Shown: piece after piece, positions 33,370 to 42,844 of the stretch
How the letters are laid out: each line of letters starts with the position of its first letter
Numbering within the stretch: the first letter of the stretch is position 1
Assembly (NCBI RefSeq): GCF_003860465.1
Contig: NZ_CP034183.1
Location: 186,001-250,000, forward strand
Reading direction: 5' to 3'
Origin: Deinococcus psychrotolerans
Lineage (GTDB): Bacteria; Deinococcota; Deinococci; Deinococcales; Deinococcaceae
Length of the DNA: 64,000 nt
Notes under the pieces: generated by a model
The model's database searches: none
What the model saw: the letters and a program-made list of their open reading frames with translations, nothing else
What the model was told of the DNA's origin: nothing
Translations under genes and position numbers: made by a program

Positions 33370-34635
33370 ATGACACACATTGAGCAAAAGCCTGCTGATA
33401 ACGCTGCCACTGACTACACCTCCGCGCCCAAGCAGAAAATCGTGCTGGCCTATTCTGGCGGCTTGGACACCTCCATCATCCTCAAGTGGCTGCAAACGGA
33501 GCGCAACTATGACGTGGTGGCTTTTACTGCCGACCTCGGTCAAGGCGACGAGGTGGAAGAAGCCCGCCTCAAGGCCCTCAAAACCGGCGCGGTGGCGGCG
33601 TACGCCCTCGATTTGCGTGAAGAGTTCGTGCGCGATTATGTGTTCCCGATGTTCCGCAGCAGCGCACTGTACGAGGGCTACTACCTTCTCGGCACCAGCA
33701 TTGCCCGCCCCTTGATTGCCAAGAAGATGGTGGAAATTGCCGAACAAGAAGGTGCGGTGGCCGTCTCACACGGAGCGACAGGGAAGGGCAACGATCAAGT
33801 CCGTTTTGAAATGACTGCTTACGCTCTCAAGCCCGACATCGTGACGGTGGCTCCGTGGCGCGACTGGGCTTTTCAGGGCCGCGCCGATTTGGAAGCGTTT
33901 GCCCGCGAGAACGACATTCCAGTGCCGACCACCAAAAAAGACCCCTGGTCGACCGACGCCAACATGCTGCACATTTCTTACGAAGGCGGCATTTTGGAAG
34001 ATCCTTGGACGGAGGCCCCCGCCCACATGTTCAAGATGACGGTCAGCCCCGAAGACGCGCCCAATGAAGCGGAATATGTGGAAGTGGAGTTTGTGAACGG
34101 CGATCCGGTCAGCATCAACGGCGAGAAGCTGAGCGCTGCCGAACTGCTGACCAAAGCCAATCAGATTGGTGGGCGCAACGGCGTGGGCCGAATTGACCTG
34201 GTGGAAAACCGCTTTGTGGGCATGAAATCGCGCGGCGTCTACGAAACGCCCGGCGGTACGCTGCTGTATCACGCCCGCCGCGCAGTGGAAAGCCTGACGC
34301 TTGACCGCGAAGTGCTGCACCAACGCGACGCGCTGGGTGTCAAATACGCCGAACTGGTTTACAACGGCTTTTGGTTTGCCCCCGAACGTGAAGCGCTGCA
34401 GGTCTATATCGACCACGTGGCCCAGAGCGTCACCGGAACAGCCCGCCTGAGACTGTACAAGGGCAACTGCGACGTGGTGGGCCGCAAAGCGCCGCGCAGC
34501 TTGTATGACAAAGACTTGGTGAGCTTTGAAGCGGGCGGCGACTACAACCAGCACGATGCGGGCGCATTCATCAAGCTCAATGCCCTCAGGATGCGTGTGC
34601 AGGCGCGGGTTGAAGCCAAGGCCAAGTCAGAGTAA
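33370..34635 (+). CDS. argG: Argininosuccinate synthase
   Basis: 421 residues; joins citrulline and aspartate with ATP. The ATP loop is [18 protein letters not shown], followed by [33 protein letters not shown] and [12 protein letters not shown]. The ATG at 33370 follows GGGAG by about 9 bases; longer in-frame readings are rejected. The GNAT gene begins immediately after the stop, then argH follows, so this is probably the start of an arginine transcript. Confidence 0.96.
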   Translation: MTHIEQKPADNAATDYTSAPKQKIVLAYSGGLDTSIILKWLQTERNYDVVAFTADLGQGDEVEEARLKALKTGAVAAYALDLREEFVRDYVFPMFRSSALYEGYYLLGTSIARPLIAKKMVEIAEQEGAVAVSHGATGKGNDQVRFEMTAYALKPDIVTVAPWRDWAFQGRADLEAFARENDIPVPTTKKDPWSTDANMLHISYEGGILEDPWTEAPAHMFKMTVSPEDAPNEAEYVEVEFVNGDPVSINGEKLSAAELLTKANQIGGRNGVGRIDLVENRFVGMKSRGVYETPGGTLLYHARRAVESLTLDREVLHQRDALGVKYAELVYNGFWFAPEREALQVYIDHVAQSVTGTARLRLYKGNCDVVGRKAPRSLYDKDLVSFEAGGDYNQHDAGAFIKLNALRMRVQARVEAKAKSE

Positions 34636-35112
34636 ATGAACTTGCCGGAGGAGTACGTTCTCCGCACGGCGACGGCTCAGGACGCCGAAATTATTCAGGT
34701 TCAGCGCGATGCCATGTACACCGACATGGGCAGTGCGCTGGAGCGGGTGCAGGCGGCATCGGCGGACAGTCTGAAATGGCTGCGCTGTGGGCTGGAAAGC
34801 GGAGCTTATTCCGGCGTCCTGATTGAAACTGGTGGGTGGGTGGTGGCCGGCGCTGGTGTGATCTGGCAGGAGTTTCCGCCCAGTCCGCGTAGTCTCGTGA
34901 CGACGCGGGCCTATATCCTGAATGTCTACGTGGCCCCGCCACAGCGTGGGCAGGGGCTGGCCCGACACCTGATGCAGGCGCTCCTGGCCGAATGCGCGGT
35001 TCGGAATGTGAGCCTCATCAGCCTGCATGCTTCTGATGCCGGGAAATCCACTTACGAGAAGTTAGGATTTACCACCACCAATGAAATGCGTTTGATTATG
35101 GAAACCCTTTGA
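34636..35112 (+). CDS. GNAT-family N-acetyltransferase
   Basis: 158 residues. The acetyl-CoA loop is APPQRGQGLARHLMQALLAE after the strand AYILNVYV, and the C-terminal SLHASDAGKSTYEKLGFTTTNEM is typical of GNATs. Substrate unknown. The ATG follows the argG stop directly. Confidence 0.88.
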   Translation: MNLPEEYVLRTATAQDAEIIQVQRDAMYTDMGSALERVQAASADSLKWLRCGLESGAYSGVLIETGGWVVAGAGVIWQEFPPSPRSLVTTRAYILNVYVAPPQRGQGLARHLMQALLAECAVRNVSLISLHASDAGKSTYEKLGFTTTNEMRLIMETL

Positions 35113-35187
35113 CGTCGGGCGGCTGGTGTACGTGAAGAGTGACGAGGCGTATGCGTTTGCCAGTTCGGGAAATTGGAGGTCGGCGGT

Positions 35188-35457
35188 ATGTCCAACAAGA
35201 CTGAGCTGCCGAGGGAAGAACTGGAGCTGCGGCGTTTGCTGAAATTACAGGATTTGGGGACTCCACCGCTACAACTCATCAGGAGTTTTAATTCTGATTC
35301 CTTTCGTTCTCCAGTTTCCTTTCTCTACGTCATGATTAAACTTTTCAAAATCGGTATTTCAGGCGCAACTGAATTGTGGGCTTGTAAAGGCGCATCAGAT
35401 GAAGAGGTGACTGCTGTTTTGAACAACCACCTTAAGTTATCTAAAGCGGGAGACTAA
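35188..35457 (+). CDS. Small hypothetical protein between argG and argH
   Basis: 89 residues, not recognised. N-terminal half is charged and helical (LPREELELRRLLKLQDLG); the middle is hydrophobic (SFLYVMIKLFKIGISGATEL) but too polar to be a sure membrane helix; the end is SDEEVTAVLNNHLKLSKAGD. GGAGGT 7 bases before the ATG. argH begins 2 bases after its stop, so the two are co-translated. Confidence 0.6.
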   Translation: MSNKTELPREELELRRLLKLQDLGTPPLQLIRSFNSDSFRSPVSFLYVMIKLFKIGISGATELWACKGASDEEVTAVLNNHLKLSKAGD

Positions 35458-35459
35458 AC

Positions 35460-36863
35460 GTGACCAATAACAACATCAAAGATAAGAAACTCTGGGGAGG
35501 CCGCTTCGCTGAAGCTACGGACGGCCTTGTAGAACTCTTCAACGCCTCGGTGGGCTTCGATCAGCGCTTGGCCGAGCAAGACATTCGCGGCTCACTGGCG
35601 CACGTCGCCATGCTGGGCCAAGTCGGGATTCTCAGCCCCGAGGAAGTTGAGCAGATTCAAAGCGGCCTTGACGACGTGCTCACCGATATCCGCGCCGGAA
35701 CATTTGAATGGCGGCTAGACCGTGAAGACGTGCATATGAACGTGGAAGCTGCCCTGCGCGACCGGATTGGGCCGGTCGCGGGCAAGCTCCACACCGCCCG
35801 CAGCCGCAACGATCAGGTGGCCGTAGATTTCCGCTTGTTTACCAAAGAAGCCGCGCTGGACTTGGCCGCCAAAACGCGGGCGTTGCGGGCCGTGATGCTC
35901 GCGGAAGCCGAGAAGCATCTGTCAGCCGAAGTGATTTTGCCTGGCTACACCCATTTGCAGGTGGCCCAACCCATCTTGCTCAGCCACTGGTTTATGGCTT
36001 ACGTGGCGATGCTGGAGCGCGACGAAGGCCGCTTGCGCGACGCCGCGACACGCATGGATGAATCCCCGCTCGGCTCCTCGGCGTTGGCCGGAACGCCTTG
36101 GCCGATTGACCGCCACGCCGCCGCCGCCGCTCTCGGCTTTGCCCGCCCCACCGCCAACAGCTTGGACGGCGTGGGCAGCCGCGACTTCGCCCTAGAGTTT
36201 CTGAGCGCCTGCGCCATTCTCAGCGCCCATTTGTCGCGCCTCAGCGAAGAACTGATTTTATACAGCACCTTTGAATTTGGCTTTTTGACTTTGCCCGATT
36301 CACACACCACCGGCAGCAGCATCATGCCCCAGAAGAAAAACCCCGATGTGTCTGAGCTGGCACGCGGCAAGGCGGGGCGAGTCTTCGGCAATCTGATGGG
36401 CCTGCTGACGGTGGTCAAAGGCACGCCGCTGGCTTACAACAAAGACTTGCAGGAAGACAAAGAGGGCGTGTTCGACAGCTACGACACCCTGAGCATCGTG
36501 CTGCGCTTGTACGCCGAGATGCTGCCCAAAACTGTCTGGCACGCTGAAATTACCAAAGCCGCTGCCGCGCGGGGTTACTCCACCGCCACCGATGTCGCCG
36601 ACTTTTTGGCGCGTCAGGGGGTGCCGTTCCGTGAGGCACATGAAGTCGTGGGCGGCTTGGTGGGCTTTGCTTCCCGCAGTGGCCGCCAGCTCTGGGAACT
36701 CACCGACGACGAATTGAAGTCGGCCCACCCGCTGCTGAGTGCCGAAATCGCCCAGACGCTGACGGTGGAAGAAAGCGTCAAGAACCGTCTGAGTTACGGC
36801 GGAACTGCTCCCGTGCGGGTGCGCGAAGCAGTGGAAGCGGCCAAGGCGGCACTGAAACAGTGA
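35460..36863 (+). CDS. argH: Argininosuccinate lyase
   Basis: 467 residues; splits argininosuccinate to arginine and fumarate. Family segments are KLWGGRFAEATDGLVELFNASV, HTARSRNDQVAVDFRLF, LPGYTHLQVAQPILLSHW and the signature loop GSSIMPQKKNPDVSELARGK with the catalytic Ser. GTG start. The end overlaps the HIT gene by 4 bases. Confidence 0.97.
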   Translation: MTNNNIKDKKLWGGRFAEATDGLVELFNASVGFDQRLAEQDIRGSLAHVAMLGQVGILSPEEVEQIQSGLDDVLTDIRAGTFEWRLDREDVHMNVEAALRDRIGPVAGKLHTARSRNDQVAVDFRLFTKEAALDLAAKTRALRAVMLAEAEKHLSAEVILPGYTHLQVAQPILLSHWFMAYVAMLERDEGRLRDAATRMDESPLGSSALAGTPWPIDRHAAAAALGFARPTANSLDGVGSRDFALEFLSACAILSAHLSRLSEELILYSTFEFGFLTLPDSHTTGSSIMPQKKNPDVSELARGKAGRVFGNLMGLLTVVKGTPLAYNKDLQEDKEGVFDSYDTLSIVLRLYAEMLPKTVWHAEITKAAAARGYSTATDVADFLARQGVPFREAHEVVGGLVGFASRSGRQLWELTDDELKSAHPLLSAEIAQTLTVEESVKNRLSYGGTAPVRVREAVEAAKAALKQ

Positions 36864-37330
36864 ACGTCACGCTGGAGCTAGACGGCACCCTGCTCAGTAA
36901 GCGCCAGACCGAGTGGGGGCACCATCTGGCCCACCCCGATGAAAATCCTCTTTCCACTCGGGCCGAGTTCGCGGGCGGTGAGGTGCTGCTGGAAAATGAG
37001 TGGTGCGTCTACTCGCAAGACTCGCGCTACGCAGACGGCTTGCCGTACTCCGGTTTTATTGTCACCAAGCGGCCTTGCCAAACCGTCTTTGACCTGACTC
37101 CAGAGGAAGCCGCCGCCACCCACGCGCTGCTCGCCGAGGTTCGGGCGCACTTGGACGCCAGCGTTAAGCGGGATGGGTACACGGTGGGCTGGAATGTCTA
37201 TCCAGCGGGCGGAGCGCACATCCCGCACGTTCATTTGCACATTATTCCCCGCTGGAACACTGACGCGGCGGCGGGCGCGGGCCTGCGTTATTTCCTCAAA
37301 GCGGCACAGGAGCGACGACAGCAGCGTTAA
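36860..37330 (+). CDS. HIT-family hydrolase
   Basis: 156 residues. The histidine triad is in HIPHVHLHIIPRW (residues about 119-131), preceded by SGFIVTKRPCQTVFDLTPEE. Such proteins hydrolyse or transfer nucleoside phosphates bound to small groups. The GTG overlaps the argH stop (GTGA). Substrate unknown. Confidence 0.88.
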   Translation: MNVTLELDGTLLSKRQTEWGHHLAHPDENPLSTRAEFAGGEVLLENEWCVYSQDSRYADGLPYSGFIVTKRPCQTVFDLTPEEAAATHALLAEVRAHLDASVKRDGYTVGWNVYPAGGAHIPHVHLHIIPRWNTDAAAGAGLRYFLKAAQERRQQR

Positions 37331-37368
37331 GCCATGCTCACGTCTCCCGCTTCCCCAGAGGTAAATCC

Positions 37369-37863
37369 ATGATCCTAGCTCCTGATACGTCCACCACGCC
37401 CCACATCACTATTCGTCAAGCCAAGCTGAGCGATTTAGACACCATCCACGACCTCATCTTGGCGGCAGGGCTGAGCACCGAACGCAGCGCCATCACCGCC
37501 ACTTTGGAGGGCTGCACGTACTGGATGGCCGACCTCAACGGCATTCCGGCGGGTTGTATCGGCTTAGAGCTTGGACAGGGAGCCAGTTTGCTGCGTTCGG
37601 CCAGCGTCTTACCCGCCTCAAGGCGGCGGGGGCTGGGGCGGGCGCTGGTGATGAGCGCTCTGACATATGCCACCCTGCGCGGCGACAAGCGGCTGTATCT
37701 GTTCAGCAGCGGCGCTGGCCCGTTCTGGGAGCCGTTCGGCTTCGTGCCGGTCAGTAGCGCCGAAGTCTCAGCCGCCCTGCCGAGCGCCCCGCAAGTGCTC
37801 AGCGGCCAGTCTCGCGGTTGGATTGAGCGCGAACAAGCTTGGAAGCGGGTGATGGGCGCGTGA
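37369..37863 (+). CDS. GNAT-family N-acetyltransferase, paralogue A
   Basis: 164 residues. CoA loop SVLPASRRRGLGRALVMSAL. The stretch AAGLSTERSAITATLEGCTYWMADLNG through GASLLRSASVLP matches the next GNAT gene closely, so the two are a tandem duplicate. It lacks the NAGS-type cysteines of the third gene. AGAGGT upstream of the ATG. Confidence 0.88.
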   Translation: MILAPDTSTTPHITIRQAKLSDLDTIHDLILAAGLSTERSAITATLEGCTYWMADLNGIPAGCIGLELGQGASLLRSASVLPASRRRGLGRALVMSALTYATLRGDKRLYLFSSGAGPFWEPFGFVPVSSAEVSAALPSAPQVLSGQSRGWIEREQAWKRVMGA

Positions 37864-38019
37864 TTGTCCCTTGCCCAGTAACTACATCTTGTCTAAAAAC
37901 GCAAGTGCTAGACGAACAGGCGATTAAGGGTGCAAACTACGCTTACTCAAAACCGTGGTTCAGCCACCTTCAATTGTGCGCCCTACACGTCAGCACTCTC
38001 TTCCTGAGGAGGAACTTCC

Positions 38020-38496
38020 ATGACCCAGCCCGTTACCACTCCGTCCGATACGGCCCAAGGCCAACTGCGCCTCGCCACCCCCAACGATTACGCCGCCGTC
38101 GTCAAAGTGATGCAGGACGCTGGCCTCTCGCCCGACGCCGTGATGGTGGTCGGTACGACGTACTGGCTCCTCGAGCAAAATGGTCAGCCGGTGGGCGCAA
38201 TCGGCCTGGAACACGGCGAGGGCGCTTCACTTCTGCGCGGCGCAGCGGTTGTCCCTTCGGCGCGTGGGCAGGGCCTGGGGCGTCAGTTGGTGCAGAGCGC
38301 GGTGGAACATGCCCGTCAACACGGCGACAAAGTGCTGTACATGTTTTCCACCGGCGGCGACTGGGAGAGCTTCCACTTCGTGCAGGTGCCGCTGGCCGTC
38401 GTAATGGGGGACCTGCCCGACGCGCCGCAAGTGGCCCACTACCGCGCGGCGGGTACCCGTCCCGGCGGCACCACTTGGATGCGGGATTTGAGCTAA
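38020..38496 (+). CDS. GNAT-family N-acetyltransferase, paralogue B
   Basis: 158 residues. CoA loop AVVPSARGQGLGRQLVQSAV; DAGLSPDAVMVVGTTYWLLEQNG and GASLLRGAAVVP match paralogue A. AGGAGG lies 8 bases before the ATG. The 156-base gap before it shows no clear promoter. Substrate unknown. Confidence 0.88.
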   Translation: MTQPVTTPSDTAQGQLRLATPNDYAAVVKVMQDAGLSPDAVMVVGTTYWLLEQNGQPVGAIGLEHGEGASLLRGAAVVPSARGQGLGRQLVQSAVEHARQHGDKVLYMFSTGGDWESFHFVQVPLAVVMGDLPDAPQVAHYRAAGTRPGGTTWMRDLS

Positions 38497-38530
38497 GCGC
38501 TCCCCATTTGCTGATTCTGGCGGTGCTGGC

Positions 38531-39058
38531 ATGACTTTAATGCTCGATTCGATCATCCTGCCCGACGTTCACCCTGAAGCTCCTCTCAGCACCCGCAAAG
38601 CCCGCCTCAGCGACATCGAGGCCATTCACGCCTTGATCGGCTACTGGGCGGCGCAGGGCCAAATGCTGGTCAGAAGCCGCGTCCTGCTGGCCGAAAATAT
38701 CCGCGACTTCCATTTGTATTTTGCAGCGGCGCATCAGGGCAAAGCAGAAGGCTTGGTGGGGGTGTGCGGCCTGCACATGCTGGCTCCCGACCTCGCCGAA
38801 GTGCGCGGACTGGCCATTCACCCGGCCATGCAGGGGCGTGGCCTCGGCAAAAAGCTGGTGGCGGCCTGCGAAGATGAGGCCCGCGACATCGCTTTGCCTG
38901 CGCTGTTTGCGTGGACGTATCAACAAGGCTTTTTCGAGAAGTGCGGTTTTGAGCGCATCGACAAAACCAATCTGCACCCCAAAGTCTGGAGCGAGTGCCA
39001 GCGCTGCGCCTTTTTTGAGAACTGCAATGAAATTGCCATGTTCCGGGCGCTGATGTAA
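38531..39058 (+). CDS. N-acetylglutamate synthase, short GNAT form
   Basis: 175 residues. TRKARLSDIEAIHALIGYW, MLVRSRVLLAENIRDFHLYF and IHPAMQGRGLGKKLVAACED match the GNAT domain of ArgA-type enzymes, and the C-terminal KVWSECQRCAFFENCNEIAM with three cysteines is characteristic of the stand-alone short NAGS. It would make N-acetylglutamate, the first step to ornithine. It lacks the kinase-like domain that gives long ArgA its arginine feedback. Closeness to argG, argH and carA supports the role. The start may be the ATG at 38531 or 38540. Confidence 0.8.
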   Translation: MTLMLDSIILPDVHPEAPLSTRKARLSDIEAIHALIGYWAAQGQMLVRSRVLLAENIRDFHLYFAAAHQGKAEGLVGVCGLHMLAPDLAEVRGLAIHPAMQGRGLGKKLVAACEDEARDIALPALFAWTYQQGFFEKCGFERIDKTNLHPKVWSECQRCAFFENCNEIAMFRALM

Positions 39059-39142
39059 CGCTCAATTTTGAACTCAGTTGAGGCAAGGGGGGAGAGGGCA
39101 AAGCAGCCGACTGACTTTGCTCTCTTCCCTTAGACTGCTTCT

Positions 39143-40813
39143 ATGAAGAAACTTCTCACCCTGACTCTCCTCGTCTCTTCCATCGCCGCAACTGCACAGG
39201 CCGCTTCCTTGACCGACCAACTTCCTGCCGGAGCGCTGCTCACCTTCGAAACCCATAACGCGGGCGCGGCCCTTGACCGGTTCACGGGCCTCGTCGGCGG
39301 CGTGATGAAAAATGTCATGGGCGATCAACAGAGCCGGAGCATGATGGGCAGCATTTCGGGCTTTGAGCAAGTGCTCAAAAGCTCTATAGGCAAAGAAGCG
39401 GTGGCGGGCGTGTTCAGCGTCGGCGGCGGCGCTCAGGCGTTTGAGCCGCAACTCCTTGCCGTCACGCGGGTGGACGAGTTTTCCAGCGAGTTTTTCCGCA
39501 GCATGATCGAACAAAAGCCCGGAGCCAAAGTCGGCGTTTATCCCTTCGTTCGCCAAGGCGGGATGTTTGTGGGTCAGGCCAAAGGACTGGTCTACCTCTC
39601 CAGCGACAAAAGCTTGCTGATGAGTTACTTGGCCCGCCTGAGCGGCAAAGTGGCCCCACGCCTCGGCGATTCGGTGAGCTACAGCGTGCCGACCAAAGCG
39701 GTGGGCCAGCAGGAACTGTCGCTGTTTCTCAACTTTTCCGGCATTGCCAAAGTCGCCCGTAACCAGCTTGCTAAGATTTTCTTACCGCGACTGCTCTCCC
39801 CGGTGGTGGACGCTGTGGACACCCTGGGCACCTACTCGGCAGGCTTTTCCACCAACGCGCAGGGCCTCAGCGCTCAGTCGGCCCACGCCGCCAACGCTTA
39901 CGGCAAAGATCAGCCGCTCTACCGCGTCCTGACCCATTCCACCGACTTCGACGTGCAAAATCTGATTCCCGCCAGCGCCGAAACGGTGGTGACCAGCGCC
40001 TGCGCTCCTGAAAGCAACGCCTACGCGGCCCGCTGGCTCAACCGCATTGATTTGTTCGACCCAGTCGGTTTCCTGACCGACAGCCAGCTGTCCAGCTACT
40101 TGGAAGAGTCCTCACGCTACTTGGGCGATCAGTGCGCTCAGGTTACTTTGGCAGGCGGCACAGCGGCCAGCTTCAATGCTGCCAATACCGCGCAGTCGCT
40201 TGATTACACGGTCACTTACCAGAAGGTCAGCGATATGGCGGCGGCTCAGGCGGCCATGCCCAAATACGCCGCCTCGGTCAACATGGCCGTCGCGGGCGTT
40301 GCCAAGACGCTGGACAAGATGATGAACAAAGCCAACCTCAGCGGCCTTCAGGGGATGGCCAGCTCCGAAATGGAACTGGGAGCGCTGGCGGGCGCGGCCA
40401 GCAGCATCAAGCAGGTCAATGCCATGCTGGGGAGCCTCAAGATGGTCTACGCCTTCAAAGACGGTTACCTCGTCACCGCTTTCAGCCAAAAAGCCTTGAT
40501 GGCGGCGCTGGCCGAGAACGCGCCCAAATTGGCGAGCGATCCCAAGTTCATGGCGGCGAACCTGACGACCAGCGGCTCCGCCGGGTGGCAGTACGCCCGG
40601 GCTCCGCAAAAAGTCACCAACGCCCAGCTGATGAAATTGTTTACGGCCAGCGCCGGCCAAGCCGATATGAAGGATATGGAAGGCGTGCTTAAACCAGTCG
40701 CGGCAGTCACCACCGATCTGATCAACCGCTACGGTGGCATGTCCTCGCAGAGCAGCGTCAGCAACAATCTCATCGTCACGCAGTCCAAAGTGGCTTACCG
40801 CTGGGGTAAATAA
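39143..40813 (+). CDS. Large secreted hypothetical protein
   Basis: 556 residues with a signal peptide (MKKLLTLTLLVSSIAATAQA). The mature part starts SLTDQLPAGALLTFETHNAG and recalls DUF3352-type proteins with repeats of alpha/beta structure (VAGVFSVGGGAQAFEPQLLAVTRV, GLVYLSSDKSLLMSYL, DGYLVTAFSQKALMAAL). Two cysteines (SACAPES and GDQCAQVT) may form a disulfide. A TAGACT box 6 bases before the ATG suggests a leaderless mRNA. Function unknown. Confidence 0.75.
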   Translation: MKKLLTLTLLVSSIAATAQAASLTDQLPAGALLTFETHNAGAALDRFTGLVGGVMKNVMGDQQSRSMMGSISGFEQVLKSSIGKEAVAGVFSVGGGAQAFEPQLLAVTRVDEFSSEFFRSMIEQKPGAKVGVYPFVRQGGMFVGQAKGLVYLSSDKSLLMSYLARLSGKVAPRLGDSVSYSVPTKAVGQQELSLFLNFSGIAKVARNQLAKIFLPRLLSPVVDAVDTLGTYSAGFSTNAQGLSAQSAHAANAYGKDQPLYRVLTHSTDFDVQNLIPASAETVVTSACAPESNAYAARWLNRIDLFDPVGFLTDSQLSSYLEESSRYLGDQCAQVTLAGGTAASFNAANTAQSLDYTVTYQKVSDMAAAQAAMPKYAASVNMAVAGVAKTLDKMMNKANLSGLQGMASSEMELGALAGAASSIKQVNAMLGSLKMVYAFKDGYLVTAFSQKALMAALAENAPKLASDPKFMAANLTTSGSAGWQYARAPQKVTNAQLMKLFTASAGQADMKDMEGVLKPVAAVTTDLINRYGGMSSQSSVSNNLIVTQSKVAYRWGK

Positions 40814-40911
40814 AAGCTGGACAGCTGACCTCTTTTTTAATCTTTATTCAGTGAATCTGCAAGAAAATACAATTCGGCCACATTCCAATTAGGTGAGTGC
40901 TGTCCGAATTC

Positions 40912-40963
40912 CCGCGAAAAAGCTGCTCGCCGCTGTAGAATCAGTCGGGCAGCTTTTTCGCGG
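40912..40963. terminator. 15-base inverted repeat upstream of carA
   Basis: CCGCGAAAAAGCTGC (40912-40926) and GCAGCTTTTTCGCGG (40949-40963) are a perfect inverted repeat with a 22-base loop. The GCTGC stem followed by TTTTT looks like a terminator for the secreted protein gene 100 bases upstream; in the carA direction it may also attenuate if a promoter lies before it. Confidence 0.6.
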
Positions 40964-40967
40964 CTGC

Positions 40968-40993
40968 ATACCGCTTGCATACAGAAAAGATGT
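40968..40993 (+). promoter_or_regulatory. GCATAC repeat and argG-like element upstream of carA
   Basis: GCATAC occurs twice 11 bases apart, and CATACAGAAAAGATGT (40978-40993) differs at two positions from CATACACAGAAGATGT upstream of argG. A shared arginine-pathway regulator site is possible. A TACTAT near 41029-41034 could be the carA -10 box. Confidence 0.4.
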
Positions 40994-41084
40994 GTGCCGC
41001 AGACGGTAGCGCTGGCGACGGCCCGCTACTATGCTGACGGCACCATCAAAGGCGTCCCGAGAGGCGCAAATGGAGGAGAGGAAA

Positions 41085-42269
<1,185 letters not shown>

Positions 42270-42619
42270 GGACAGTACCGCTCCGCTTGTCTTGAGCTGA
42301 AGTGGGCAGCTCAGTAGGTGCGGTGTCACCCGAATTGACGGCTGATTCTGCTTCAGGCGGCCAGTGAATTTCCCCAAACCCCCCCCCCGATAAGCAGATG
42401 CAGCTGCCTTTAACCTAGAAAAGATGGGGGGATATAGCCGTAAATGAAGGGAAAATGGCCTTCTCACGCTCTCATTAAGGGCTGGCCGCTGGGGGTAAAT
42501 GGGGGTTGTCCAACCTATTTGAGCTCAATGTATTAGGTGCTTGGGCGAGAGAGTGCCATGAAAAAAACCTCGCCCTAGATGGATTCTTGCGGAAAACTTC
42601 ACTCCTACTCAAGAGAACC
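42270..42619. other. Long intergenic region with a C10 tract and inverted repeats
   Basis: No gene seen. TGAGCTG/CAGCTCA (42293-42313) could weakly end carA transcription. A run of ten Cs lies at 42379-42388. GGGCGAG/CTCGCCC (42543-42575) is a further inverted repeat. The region precedes the promoter of the surface operon and may hold regulator sites. Confidence 0.5.
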
Positions 42620-42628
42620 TGTTACAAT
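42620..42628 (+). promoter_or_regulatory. Extended -10 promoter of the surface operon
   Basis: TGTTACAAT is a TG-n-TACAAT extended -10 element; no good -35 is seen, as is usual for this class. Predicted transcription start is near 42634-42636. Confidence 0.55.
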
Positions 42629-42681
42629 TTCCGGTGTCAACCCCCCCTGACTATGAAAAACTTCTCATAGGAGGGGGTTGC

Positions 42682-42729
42682 ATGAGGACGCTGAGATTGA
42701 GCTACTATCAGCTTGTTCAGGAGCGATGA
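42682..42729 (+). CDS. Putative 15-residue leader peptide
   Basis: ATG to TGA encodes MRTLRLSYYQLVQER. AGGAGG lies 7 bases before the ATG, an ideal site, but it is paired with the C-run in hairpin 1, so translation would need that hairpin to open. No homologue recognised; translation is inferred. Confidence 0.4.
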   Translation: MRTLRLSYYQLVQER

Positions 42730-42780
42730 AACATCTGGCCTATTCGGGCGCCTTACCAGATGCGGAGCGAGTGGCGCGAC

Positions 42781-42827
42781 CGACAGAATGAGTAGAGCGA
42801 AAGCTTACTCGGCTGTCGATTTTTTTT
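42781..42827 (+). terminator. GNRA-capped terminator in the surface-operon leader
   Basis: CGACAG/CTGTCG outer stem, GAGTA/TACTC, AGC/GCT and a GAAA tetraloop, followed by eight Ts (42820-42827). The first gene of the operon starts 17 bases later. Confidence 0.85.
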
Positions 42828-42844
42828 GGTTTTGGAGGCACTTG

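Larger units (their letters stand above)
42634..42827 (+). ncRNA. Structured leader RNA of the surface operon
   Basis: About 190 bases with, in order, hairpin 1 (CAACCCCC/GGGGGTTG plus CTATGA/TCATAG, 42638-42680), a short peptide frame, hairpin 2 (CATCTGG/CCAGATG, 42732-42762), and a GNRA-capped terminator. If terminated it would be a small RNA; if read through it is the 5' leader of the five-gene operon. It does not match any riboswitch class I can recognise. The terminator lies only 17 bases before the first gene's start codon, which argues for control in cis. Confidence 0.55.

Noticed and set aside
35113..35187. Coding-like stretch after the GNAT gene (LVYVKSDEAYAF)
   Set aside because: Too short, with no start or known family; could be a fragment of an older gene but cannot be supported.
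42293..42313. TGAGCTG/CAGCTCA hairpin as carA terminator
   Set aside because: No U-tract follows, so it was kept only as an inverted repeat.
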